NCBI GenBank assembly: GCA_036365455.1
Contig: JAWQUS010000001.1
Coordinates: forward strand, 20,439,001-20,503,000
From: Macrosoma leucophasiata
Taxonomy: Eukaryota; Arthropoda; Insecta; Lepidoptera; Hedylidae
Direction of reading: 5' to 3'
Length of the DNA stretch: 64,000 nt
Shown here: one piece after another, positions 53,630 to 63,464 of the stretch
Numbering within the stretch: position 1 is the first letter of the stretch
Layout of the letters: every line of letters begins with the position of its first letter
Position numbers and translations under genes: made by a program
Notes under the pieces: generated by a model
Told to the model about the DNA's origin: nothing
Databases searched by the model: none
What the model saw: only the letters and a program-made list of their open reading frames with translations

Positions 53630-53960
53630 GCGCGCGCGGTTTCTATTTTGTGGTAATCTCGACCTATCTCTAATAATATTCCTGATAACAATTTTAGTTT
53701 AAACAGAACCACAAAAATTAACTCTAAGTTTATATTAAAGTAATGTAGCATGTAACAACTTACATTAATTGTTCACACAGGGTGGAAGACGCTGACAGCT
53801 GTGACACAGTTTATACTAGTACAGCTGTCAACGCAAACCTCTTTGTTTGTTTTTATATGTATTGTTAAAAGTATTGTATGAGGAAAATTTTGTAAACTCG
53901 AATTGCTTAATAAATATATCCTTATCTTATCTTATATTCTATCTGCGAATAGCCGATAAT

Positions 53961-54214
53961 TTTATTTATTTATTTATGTATTTATTTATTCTTCAATGCA
54001 CCGATTACATTAGGCGGACTTAATACCACTACGCATTCTCTAACAGTCAACCTTTGGGATGTGGGACAGGATTGTAAAGGGTGCAATTTATACAAGAACA
54101 AATTTAGAGAACAATGTAACTCAAACAATAAATACCTTAATAAATAATTATATATATATTTAGATACGTATTGCGTATATACATATAATACATATAGGAA
54201 TATGTACAAAATAC

Positions 54215-54271
<57 letters not shown>

Positions 54272-54932
54272 TGTATATAATTATATATATATGACAACGA
54301 ATTACTGATCAAAAGAATGAAGAAGATTAAGAAGAGAGTAAGAGGTGATCACGCACCTTTCGCTTGAAAGTAGATTTCCTAGCTGATTTACGGATGTCAA
54401 GGGGCAGCTTGTTCCAGAGCTTAATGGAAGCTATAGCAAATGAATAAGCCAAAAAACGAGAGCGGTGAGCAGGTATTTCAAGAGTGAGGTTTTCTGACGA
54501 CCGGAGGCAATAACTAAGTGAATCGCCTAGAAAGTTAAATTCGCATTTCAGGTAAGGAGGAGAGCAAGGATTGTTAATAATAGAATATAGCAAACAGAGC
54601 ATCCTAGCGGATCTTCTTTGTGGGATGGTAAGCCATTTAAGGTGAGACCGATATGGGGATATATGGTCATATTTTCGTAAACCGAAAATAAAACGGATAG
54701 ACATATTGAGTAACCGATCCAATTTATTCAGAAGTTCTTGGGAGATATCCGAGTAACAAACGTCCGCATAGTCAATAGTAGGAATGATGATAGACTGCAC
54801 AAGAAGAGTACTAAGTAGTACTAGGAGGTAGAAAATTCTTAAACTTAATTTTATGAAGTTTTCCGAAACGACTGATAGAATATAAAGTTTTATTTTATCT
54901 TTTGTATGTATAAAATGCAATCTACGTACCAT
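53961..54932 (-). mobile_element. Second LINE, 5'-truncated, minus strand
   Basis: The 3' tail is a (taaa)n run, seen as tttatttatttatttatg at ~53961. The 3' UTR (to ~54326) contains a (ta)n microsatellite at 54221-54265. The coding end is at 54327-54932. It is inverted relative to the LINE at 49060-53938. Confidence 0.75.
54327..54932 (-). pseudogene. LINE RT C-terminal region (about 160 recognisable residues)
   Basis: Of the 201-residue frame, the first ~40 residues are hydrophobic and diverged (a likely frameshifted remnant). From ~residue 45 it reads VQSIIIPTIDYADVCYSD, LLNKLDRLLNMSIRFIFGLR, then PYRSHLKWLTIPQRRSARML and later IKLWNKLPLDIRKSA and FKRKVRDHLLLS. This is the thumb and C-terminus of a jockey/CR1-like ORF2, related to but distinct from the ORF2 at 50950-53499. 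The catalytic RT motifs and endonuclease are missing. Confidence 0.8.
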
Positions 54933-55140
54933 TTATCGTTACAATCTTTCACTTAATTTGTTTTGCCTATATCGATGTTCTTTTAATTTTATGGTAATAG
55001 ATGATAATGAGGTAATCAATACATATAATAAGACAGTAAAAATTCAGTGTCTGTTTTACATTTAACTGTGACATTAAATATTTTTCCAAAATACTGATAG
55101 GGAGCGATTAACAAATAGTTATAAAAACCAACAAAAAATA
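54933..55140. other. No recognisable feature
   Basis: AT-rich DNA beyond the 5' end of the second LINE. Confidence 0.35.
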
Positions 55141-55460
55141 TTTTTTGATTTTTTTTCTATCTGTCTGGTACGTGATAACTTCAAAACTACTCAACGGATT
55201 TGAACGCGGTATTCACAGGTGGATTACATATAATTAGGATAGTTGTCAAATAGCGTTGTTTTGTCAGAATCCGTTAGGGGGAAAAGAAGTTATGTTCAAT
55301 TGAAAATTCACTTCAACCACTGCTTCATAACTTAACAGAGTCGAATGCGGTTTAGACAAACGTATTTAAATAAGACTATTTGTGCCCGCGACTTTATTTG
55401 CGTAGAATTTAACAAAATTATTGTTCAGTATCTACGCGGTCGAAGTCGTGGGAACAGCAA
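55141..55460 (-). repeat. Diverged LINE-type repeat end
   Basis: Contains aaaactactcaacggatttg and, at the right, gtatctacgcggtcgaagtcg. Both are phrases from lepidopteran LINE-like 3' regions, heavily diverged. Confidence 0.4.
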
Positions 55461-55755
55461 GTATTATAATAAACGTATTCCACCGAAAATCATAACCCTT
55501 AACATAAACAATACTTAATCTTACTATTCCTTGCAATACCTTATTTAACAAATCAAGGCCACATGAATCCTTTGTATTACAACTGTATGAGAGTAATGCT
55601 TCAAGCGTGTTATTGCGCTCCAACCTTGAAAATATTCGCTCCGTTTTACGTGATCTTAAATCCTCACGTATTATCCTTTGAAAGCTTAAGCTGATGAAGT
55701 CATGTTCCTGTCTGAAAGGCCTCGACTATAGAAATGTTTGAAAAGCGTATTAATA

Positions 55756-57000
55756 GGTTGGGGAAAAAGTCTTTTCGCATTATAGTATGTATGAACTTGT
55801 AATAAAATCTCTTTGGCTGTAGTATTTGTATCTGGCTGGTTTTGGTATCATTGAAAGTTAAAATTTTAAAGAACATAATTCCAAATTCAAATTATGCAAA
55901 TGTGTGATTTTCATTTGTTTTTCATACTGTCAAGATGAGTAAATCTAATGAAGAAATTCGATACATTTTAAAATTTTACTACAAAAAAGGTAAACATGCA
56001 ACGCAAGCAGCGCAAAAAACTTGCGATGTTAATGGACCTAGTGCAGTGTCTGTGAGAGTAGCACAAATTTGGTTTAAGCGTTTTCAATCCGGAAATTTTG
56101 ATGTCAAAGATGCACCTCGCTCTGGTCGCCCTATTACGGATAAAATGGATGCCATTTTTGAAAAAGTGGAGCAAGATCGACATATCAGTAGTTACAACGT
56201 AGCTGAAGAACTGAGAATTGATCACAAAACAGTTTTGGCGCATTTGAAAAAAGCTGGGTACAAAAAAAGCTCGATATTTGGGTACCTCACGAGCTCACTG
56301 ATAGAAACCTAATGAACCGTGTACTCATTTGTGATTCTTTATTGCTGATAGCTGGTGATGAAAAGTGGATCACGTACGACAAGAACGTGCGAAAAAGGTC
56401 GTGGTCAAAGGCCGGTCAGGCTTCACAGACTGTGGCGAAACCTGGGTTAACTCGCAATAAGGTGATGTTGTGTGTGTGGTGGGATTGGAAGGGCATTATT
56501 CATTATGAGCTATTACCACCAGGCAGAACTATCGATTCTGAACTCCACTGCGAACAACTGATGAGATTAAAGCAAGAAGTTGAGAGAAAGCGGCCGGAAT
56601 TGATCAACAGAAGGGGTGTGGTGTTTCATCATGATAACGCTAGACCTCATACATCTATAGCCACTCAGCAAAAATTAAGAGAGTTTGGTTGGGAGGTGTT
56701 AATGCATCCGCCGTATAGTCCTGACCTTGCACCTTCAGATTTCCACCGGTTTCGGTCTCTTCAGAATTCTTTATGCAATGTTAGGTTAACATCACGAGAG
56801 GACTGCCAAATCCACTTGTCGCGGTATTTTGATGAGAAGTCCCAAAATTTTTATAGCAAAGGGATCATGTCCCTACCTACAAGATGGCAAAAGGTTATCT
56901 AACAAAATGGTACATACATACTTTAGTTAAATTTAAATAAACTATATTAAAAAATGTTTTGAATTATCTTAAAAAATGCGAAGAAACTTTTTCCCCAACC
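55756..57000 (+). mobile_element. mariner-type transposon with both termini
   Basis: Terminal inverted repeats start ggttggggaaaaagtctttt at 55756 and end as the complement of ggttggggaaaaagtttctt at 57000. TA is present at 55754-55755 and 57001-57002, the expected target duplication. Length 1245 bp, close to the usual ~1.3 kb. It carries a single transposase frame, broken, on the plus strand. The subfamily (cecropia/mori-like) is a memory-based guess. Confidence 0.85.
55935..56902 (+). pseudogene. mariner transposase, frameshifted
   Basis: N-terminal half 55935-56312: MSKSNEEIRYILKFYYKKGK, then a helix-turn-helix region with WFKRFQSGNFDVKDAPRSGR. The C-terminal half is in another frame from ~56270 to 56902. 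The shift lies in an A7 run near 56260-56267; after it the other frame reads KKLDIWVPHELTDRNLMNRV. About 15 residues before GDEKWITYD appear deleted. Catalytic positions seen are D in GDEKW, D in HHDNARPH and the third D in SPDLAPSD, 34 residues after the second (D34D). Flanking residues are altered (SDFHRF where YHLF is usual). Not able to produce an intact enzyme. Confidence 0.85.
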
Positions 57001-57311
57001 TAAAAGTCGATTGAAGAAATGTCCCTTGACGTAGTTGGCTCAAATAATCTTCATAAACTTATGAATGAATGCGAAACCCATTTTATCTATACGTATAACT
57101 AGCGGCCCGCACCGGCGTCGCACATGTGCAATTTAGGTACTTACATTATATTGCAACTATAAATTGAGATGTACGCGATCCTATCTGGTTAGTTGGATCA
57201 AACTGCACACGGTGTGCAAGTTTTATTAAAATGGGTTAAGTAGTTTGGGAGTCCATCGCAGACCAACACTGTGACACGTTATTTATATATAATAATATAT
57301 ATCAAGATCGT

Positions 57312-57432
57312 ATTATGCCTCTGTGCCGGAAATTACTGAGCTATTAGGTCAGTACATTTAGCGCCAAGTACATTAGGTAATGCGGTGGTGCCTACGCCCC
57401 AGAGCTCTATCACAACTGCTCTACCACCAGTA
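57312..57432 (-). repeat. Family A, internally deleted head part
   Basis: Complement of the middle and head: atgcctctgtgccggaaatt, then a shortened acatttagcgccaagtacat, then cacaactgctctaccaccag. Confidence 0.65.
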
Positions 57433-57642
57433 TATTATTTTATGTGGCTAATTGTTATTTTAAGTGGCTATATTTATACGCTAATATGACTCTTCTGTGA
57501 TCATACCCTTAAAAATTAATCAGAAAAAATGTGAACATGTCTTATACGTTAATAATAATTAATTTGGGACAAAACTTAATATATTTGTTTAGCTACTTAG
57601 AAAAAACGTTTAAGTTCAAAAATTAATAATAACTTACTAGCT

Positions 57643-57840
57643 GACCCGACTTACTTTGTCCCGCATAAAATTATATATTTAATATATTTTCATACAAAAC
57701 CATTTTCGTGACAAAAACAAACACATAAAAGAAAGATTTATCCAATTTTGTGCAGTTGTATGGAAGTAATACCCTTACAAACATTTCGGTGATTCATTTT
57801 TATTTATATAGATTGAAGATTTCTAAGAAAAAATCAACTT
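57643..57840 (+). repeat. LINE-type repeat end
   Basis: Starts actagctgacccgacttact; similar starts occur at 48473, 57101 and 60292. No coding part. Confidence 0.4.
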
Positions 57841-58004
57841 GTCATACATTGTTTTCAAGATAAATAATAATATAAACATCTTCTTTCGAAACATCGACTA
57901 TAGGACAAGGTAATTTTGTTTTTATTTTGTACTGGCGCCCACCCTGGTTTTGCACGGGTGCAATGGTACCTACTTTACTACTATCATAATAAAATATAGC
58001 TTAT

Positions 58005-58385
58005 TATCATCATCATCGTCATTTCAGCCAAAACACGAGCACTGCTGGACAAAGGCCTCCCCCAAAGATTGCCTCAGCGAACGGTCCTGGGCCGCCCTCA
58101 TTCAGCGATTGCCCGCGACCTTCACCAGATCGGGGACCTGACTACGCTTCATCTTCCGGTACGCGGTCGCCACTCAAGAACTCTTCTGCCCCAACGGCCG
58201 TCAGTTCTGCGAGCTATGTGCCTCCCACTTGAGTTTCGCTATTCGGTAGACTATATCGATTACTTTGTTCCTCATGCGGATCTCCTCATCTCACTTCGAT
58301 CTCGCAGAGGAACTCCGAGCACAGCCCTCTCCGTTGCTCTCTGGGTGACTTTGAACCTTCTTATAGCCTATAGCACTCCTGAATA
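58005..58385 (-). pseudogene. RTE-like LINE ORF2 C-terminus, broken
   Basis: The same family as 46747-46980 but older. On the minus strand one frame shows HIARRTDGRWGRRVLEWRPR and another shows SLGEAFVQQCSCFG. Stops and shifts separate them, and a piece further upstream reads ERAVLGVPLRDR. The 3' end at the left is tcatcatcatcgtcatttca. Confidence 0.65.
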
Positions 58386-58992
58386 GTGTAGCTTTCTGAT
58401 TATGAAAGAATTTTCATGATCGGTTCAGTATTTACGAAGATTAGCCATTACAAACAAAGAAACAAAGTTACAAACTTTACCTCTTTATAATATTAAGAAT
58501 AGATATTTCAATAAAGATAAAAATTTGTGTTAAGAAAATTGAATCCCAATTGTTTCTTTTACTAGTAAAATACATATCCTGCCTCCAAAAGATGTTATAA
58601 CCAAAAAACATAAAAAACCTTTCGAGTTCCTCATTAAATCTAATTACTTGCCGATAAAAGACGTTTCGACACTAACATCCTTAAACTCAAAGCGAATTTA
58701 ATTAAGAGGAGCCCACCCGAAAAATATTCAAAGAAATCTTCGAATTAATGAGGTGCTCAAAATTCTTCTTACGCCGCGCTCAAATTTGAGGGTACCCACC
58801 GGTTACGATTCAAACTAACTGACAAGGACGCGTGAACTCTGATAGTTCGCGGGGCACGTCGAAAATTTGAGGGAAACGTTTGATTTCGTTTCGCGAGAGG
58901 GATCATTCAGTCCTGGTCTGGTAGGTTTGGTATGAGTGGAACTTCAATTAGTGCTTTTTTTGAGCAACGCTCGTCCGGCCTTTATGCCACGG
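58386..58992. other. No recognisable feature
   Basis: Unique-looking, somewhat GC-richer at 58770-58920; no domain in any frame. Confidence 0.35.
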
Positions 58993-59084
58993 GAATATAA
59001 AGTTACGTGCATGATACACTACGTTCTAACGAAGCTTCCTGGCTTCGTTAGAACGTAGTGTATCATGCACGTAACTTTATATTC
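58993..59084. repeat. Perfect hairpin: 43-bp arms, 6-nt loop
   Basis: The arms 58993-59035 and 59042-59084 are exact inverted copies over 43 bp. They include gttacgtgcatgatacacta and tctaacgaagc; the loop is ttcctg. The size is like a microRNA precursor, but natural precursors are rarely perfectly paired. No similar sequence occurs elsewhere in the window. Confidence 0.9.
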
Positions 59085-59416
59085 TGAGTTCATGAATTTT
59101 TATTTTTTCCAAACTGCTGATTTGATATTGTCAAACTGTTGCTCGCTGTATTTGATCATTTGAATGAATGACGAATCGCTTTTTAACTCTGTTAAAGGTA
59201 CTGGTATAAAAAATATTTCATCAACAGCGTAGTTAGCGTTTTATGTCATCCGAAAGGAAAAAACAGAGTGAATCTGTAATTTTTAATCTAATGCAATGAT
59301 GTTATATTGATATAACAAAATGCATTGATATAGATACCCGTTACATTTATCAAATTTGCGAAGTAATTTTTGTATTTTAATTATGGTATTGACATACAAG
59401 CATACACAATGACATA
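59085..59416. other. No recognisable feature
   Basis: AT-rich spacer. Confidence 0.35.
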
Positions 59417-59835
59417 GTTAGTAGCTCAATTGGAAGAGCGGCTGGACTAGATTCCCAGTAGGTCGCGAGTTCGAGCCTCGCCTGAAGTCAAATTTTTCTT
59501 TCCATTTTTCTTTAAAAATAAAATATATTTCACTAGCATGTGTTAATGCGAAATAATATAAAAACAATTATTAAGGGTAAAAGCGACTTCTTTACGATAT
59601 TCAATAAACTGAAAAGTCTATTATATCGGTTGCCTAACTAGCATAGTTGGTAATAGATGGCGCTACTGCTACCATAAAGCAATGCAATAGATGTGAAGGA
59701 AAGATTTGACAAATCGGGCAGGGCTTCAGTAGCTCAATTGGAAGAGCGGCTGGACTAGATTCCCAGTAGGTCGCGAGTTCGAGCCTCGCCTGAAGTCAAA
59801 TTTTTCTTTCCATTTTTCTTTAAAAATAAAATATA
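59417..59835 (+). repeat. Family C tandem units, first one truncated
   Basis: The first tRNA-like part (59420-59490) lacks its 5' acceptor strand. The second (59723-59797) is complete: acceptor gcttcag/ctgaagt, D arm gctc/gagc, T arm gcgag/ctcgc. Spacing ~308 bp. The array ends in an AT-rich tail at 59835. Confidence 0.8.
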
Positions 59836-60290
59836 GTTAGTAGTGTGAAAAATTGAGATAAAAATACGACACTACGAGTAAATCATTTTTTGTTCGTATA
59901 TCTATTTATTTGAATCAACTGAATAAAGAAATATTTCTGTAGGACGTAAAAATAAATAAACTTGATCATTCGAACTGAATATACCGAAACAAGCCCGTCT
60001 ATACTAATTACATTCGGTGCAAGACAGCACTGCGACCGGCACGACGGCGACTGAGGGATGTACTGCGATTATATCGAATAACACCAGCTATTTTACGTTC
60101 TAAGAGTAGTTATCATTATTCACACAAAAGTCACATAACATGGCACTGGTCGGGGGATTAGCACTTCTTTAGATCTTTTATTGCTGTACGAGTAATATCA
60201 GATATTACATATAGCGTACACTATAGTTCGGAAAATAAAAAACTTACTCTAACTATTTTCTTACTTCAGATGATTCAAATTTATTTCAAA
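59836..60290. other. No recognisable feature
   Basis: Includes a GC-rich patch at 60025-60060 (cgaccggcacgacggcgact) without further support. Confidence 0.35.
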
Positions 60291-60291
60291 C

Positions 60292-60465
60292 TAGCTGTTG
60301 CCTTCGGCTTCGCCCGCGTGAATGTCATTTAAAAAGTAACCTATGTTCTTTCTCAAAGTCATCTCTATCTCTGTACCAAATTTCATTAAAATCGGTTCAG
60401 TCGTTTGGACGTGTAAAGGTTAGACAGACAGAGTTAATTTCGCATTTATAATATTAAAGAAGGGA
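60292..60465 (+). repeat. LINE-type 3' region
   Basis: Contains ctgttgccttcggcttcgcc, then atttcattaaaatcggttca and gacagacagagttaatttcg, ending in a tataatatta run. Confidence 0.5.
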
Positions 60466-60959
60466 AGTACGGATCACTTCACAGCCACTTTCAGGCCATC
60501 AATAGTGTAAAAGTAAATAATTTCTTTCAGTAACAGTTTTGCTTTGATATTATTCTGCTAGTGTGCAGTCGTGCGTCGTCCATCCTGATTATAATGGTAA
60601 AGTTTTGGGCATGCAATTCTATCTCGAACGTTTATCTCTTGAAGCAGTCATATCGTAGTCTCTTGACAGGGTTACTCATTATTTATTTATTTACTTAAGA
60701 ATCACCAACAAGATTATATGCTAATACTTACATAACTAAGGCATTTTAAAGTTTATAAATACATATAATCTCACTTATAGGTAATTACAAAATGCATAAA
60801 ACTTAAAGAAAGAAAAACTATAACAATGTATTTGTGGCTGAAAAAAGTTGGAGGTAAATAATATGTTAAATAGAAAGCGGGTTACAATTACTGATTGACA
60901 ACGGTTAGAAAAAAAGTAAGTTTAAGTATGTGAATGAAATGAATGAAAATGAATCGTCT
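60466..60959. other. No recognisable feature
   Basis: AT-rich; nothing supported. Confidence 0.35.
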
Positions 60960-60989
60960 GACCAATGTTACATCTATCACACTTTTATA

Positions 60990-61268
60990 TTACTTCGCAG
61001 TTCCGTGTCGTGCATATTTTGTCACAATTCTGTGCTGAAATTTTATTCTGAATGTGAGTGACAGTCGTATTGCAGTTGCTTGACCACAATTACCTTTGTC
61101 ACACCACGGCGATACGTCGCAGTTAAATTTGGTCATAGTGATATACAGTTGGGATTCGGTTTCAACGTTCTTCTCTCTTGACGTAGCAGTCGGTATAGCA
61201 TGCGTAGCAGTCGGTATAGCAGGCATAGCAGTCGGTGTAGCATGCGTAGCAGTCGGTGTAGAAGGCAT
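60990..61268 (-). CDS. Possible repeat-bearing small frame, unidentified
   Basis: A 92-residue minus-strand frame. Its N-terminal third is encoded by the 21-bp minisatellite and reads as Pro/Thr/Ala repeats (PTATHATPTA, PAIPTATHAIPTA). The rest has FNCDVSPWCDKGNCGQA, with three Cys. A Pro/Thr linker next to a Cys-containing part is seen in secreted proteins. There is no signal peptide, family match or splice evidence, and other frames across the minisatellite are also open. It may be an exon piece or chance. Confidence 0.15.
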   Translation of the reverse strand: MPSTPTATHATPTAMPAIPTATHAIPTATSREKNVETESQLYITMTKFNCDVSPWCDKGNCGQATAIRLSLTFRIKFQHRIVTKYARHGTAK

Positions 61269-61370
61269 AGCAGTCGATGTAGCATGCGTAGCAGAGTCTG
61301 TGTAGCACGCGTAGCAGTCGGTGTAGCACGCGTAGCAGTCGTTGTAGCATGCGTAGCAGTCGATGAATCA
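61182..61370. repeat. 21-bp minisatellite, about 9 units
   Basis: Units of the type gtagcagtcggtatagcatg + c repeat about nine times with substitutions (cat/cag/cac endings, one unit of 23 bp). The 21-bp period keeps every reading frame in step, so several frames stay open across it. Confidence 0.9.
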
Positions 61371-61389
61371 GTTTTAGCAGTCTAATATG

Positions 61390-61822
61390 TCTTGTAGATG
61401 TAGCTTAACCACAGTCACTGATGTCACACTTCCATATTAGTCCATTTCATTTTGTCACTATTATATTCAACTACAATTCTGTGTCAAAGTTTTAAACTTG
61501 CGTAGTTGTATTGTAACTTGTGTGTCTAGTCGCAGTTGTCGCACATCTATGTTACACACAAAACCAATGTATTTGGCAGCTTTCACTCCGTAATGGCGAG
61601 CCTACTTCGACTCGTAATTATGGATGTTTGTTTGGCTAGAGATGCCGAACGAGAAATCCAGATACTTGGAATTCGAGCCGGAGAGTTGATAGTGATATTT
61701 GTCTTAATCACGAACTTTGTTCCGCAAAGGTTGCAGTTGCTTGATTGGACTTAACGAGACAGAGTTTTACATGTGATTGGCTTTTATATTCAACATATAT
61801 ATAATCTATATCTTTGCCACGT
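61390..61822. other. No supported gene
   Basis: A 72-residue plus frame at 61536-61754 has no recognisable domain. Confidence 0.3.
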
Positions 61823-62106
61823 ACGGAACTCGCGGGCGTAGGCACCACCGCATTACCTAATATACTTGCCGCTAAGTGGTAGTTTTCAGCACTATCGTGT
61901 TCCAGTCAGGTGGTAAAGTACGGCCTTGTAATTCCCGGCACAGAGGCATAACTCATTAGGCCTCAAGAGTGGTAACGCATCACACGATACGCATCAGCAT
62001 TTTGACGTCTGGTATTTCTATGGGTGTCTATAGGCTACAGTCATCTCTTAACAACAATGTGAGCTGCATGCTTGTTTGCCACTTTCACTTCACTTCAAAA
62101 AAAATC
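61823..62106 (+). mobile_element. Family A retroposon, head slightly truncated
   Basis: Starts at tacggaactcgcgggcgtag and runs to a tail of (cttca)n then aaaaaaaa. The tcaagagtggtaacgcatc block is partly duplicated. Confidence 0.8.
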
Positions 62107-63050
62107 TCCATTTTTCGGAAGTTTTCTGGAAGTTATTTTATAACCCTATTCATTACAAAAGTAAACCCGGCAAAGAAAGTACCATTTAATCAACACTTTA
62201 AGAGAAAAACTGTAACAGAGCCATGAATAATCATGCCTTCCTCAATTATACGGAATGTCGCGTTCCCTTTAACCGGAATATATCACTGCAGATGAAACTG
62301 AACAAATACGGACGTCCCCTACCATGAATTCCGTTAATGGTACATTTATCGACTTTACTGACATTTTGCACATTGCGCTAATGGGTGAACGGAGGTGTAC
62401 CACGGGCAACGACCGATGAATAGCACGTACGCTGCTGTGGTCTCATTGAGAAAAGTGAGTGAGAATACGTAGTAAAGATAGATTGTGTTGAAGAAAGTAG
62501 AAGACCGTGATAAGTGAATAAATTGGTATAAATAACCTCCTTCTTTTATTAAAAAATGAATTCCGCGAACGTTATTATTCTTTAAAATCTGCATTAAGTT
62601 ACTCGCTTATATGGACATAAAAATGCAGTATGATGACATTGTATTAATTATATTTAGTTAAGTAAGGAAGTGGTAACCAACTAAAATGTGTCATTCGATG
62701 TCTTCGATTTCTGAATGTCAAGATCTACAATATTTTACAAATTAAAAGTATTTACAGTTCAGATGGGGCTACCTAATGATGTACACAAATGTTCCGCGAT
62801 GGAGTAAAAATAGTCATCTGCATACATTGAAGTTTTATTCTTCAACCTGAAAACAATCATGAAGTTTAGTAGAAGTGGCCTACCACCTCAAAGAGGTAAT
62901 TAGTCCCTGAAGTAACAATAAGAAATCAATTGTCATATTTTTCATGTTACTTGAACTCTACGCCCTTCATGAACAAACAGTTTTTTTTTATTTAATAAGG
63001 CAGAAAACGTCGTAGATATTAACTAGACGTAATAATGACAACTTAAACAT
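62107..63050. other. Long gene-less stretch
   Basis: About 940 bp; the frame at 62355-62594 has no motif. Confidence 0.35.
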
Positions 63051-63262
63051 CTATATCTATACAAACAAATAAAGTTCGAGTGTCTATTTGTAATATAAAA
63101 ATAACCAATAAATGCATATGTATGTTTACATGGTACATATTCCAAAACAATTTTTTTTACAATTTTTGATAGCTGATGTAATAAACTCGAGTAACTTAGA
63201 CTTCTTTTATACTAGCTGCGCCCACGACTTCGTCCGGGTAGATACTGAACAATAATAAATTC
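63050..63262 (+). repeat. Family I repeat, partial
   Basis: The blocks gttcgagtgtctatttgtaa, ttacatggtacatattccaa and actagctgcgcccacgactt are shared with 48220-48520. Confidence 0.55.
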
Positions 63263-63464
63263 CCACGCTGGCGAAGTTAGTAATAAGATACGTGACAGTG
63301 ACAGTTTTTTGTGGTTAGATTATTTATATTGTTAATGCGATCCTGTCTGTCATCTCGAAGATAGATTTCGGTGGTTCCCGTTTCGTCATCATATATTATT
63401 TGCTAACGAAATTAATGTTATTTCGCTTTTATCTTGACTTGTGGTAAATTATGACAGCTATTTC
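63263..63464. other. No recognisable feature
   Basis: Short spacer ahead of the family C array. Confidence 0.35.

Larger units (their letters stand above)
49060..53938 (+). mobile_element. Near full-length jockey/CR1-like LINE
   Basis: Non-LTR retrotransposon of ~4.9 kb. The 5' UTR at ~49060-49404 is rich in ctacg/tacgct words. ORF1 is 49405-50238, ORF2 ~50717-53499. The 3' UTR includes an (ac)n run at 53576-53627 and ends with a (cttat)n tail at 53921-53938. Both ORFs carry few lesions, so the copy is fairly young but cannot move on its own. Its tail meets the tail of a second LINE ~25 bp further on. Confidence 0.8.

Noticed and set aside
54221..54265. A regulatory TATA cluster
   Set aside because: It is a simple (ta)n microsatellite in a LINE 3' UTR.
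59723..59797. A functional tRNA-Tyr gene
   Set aside because: The anticodon loop is altered, the unit is embedded in a repeated ~308-bp segment present many times, and the copies vary.
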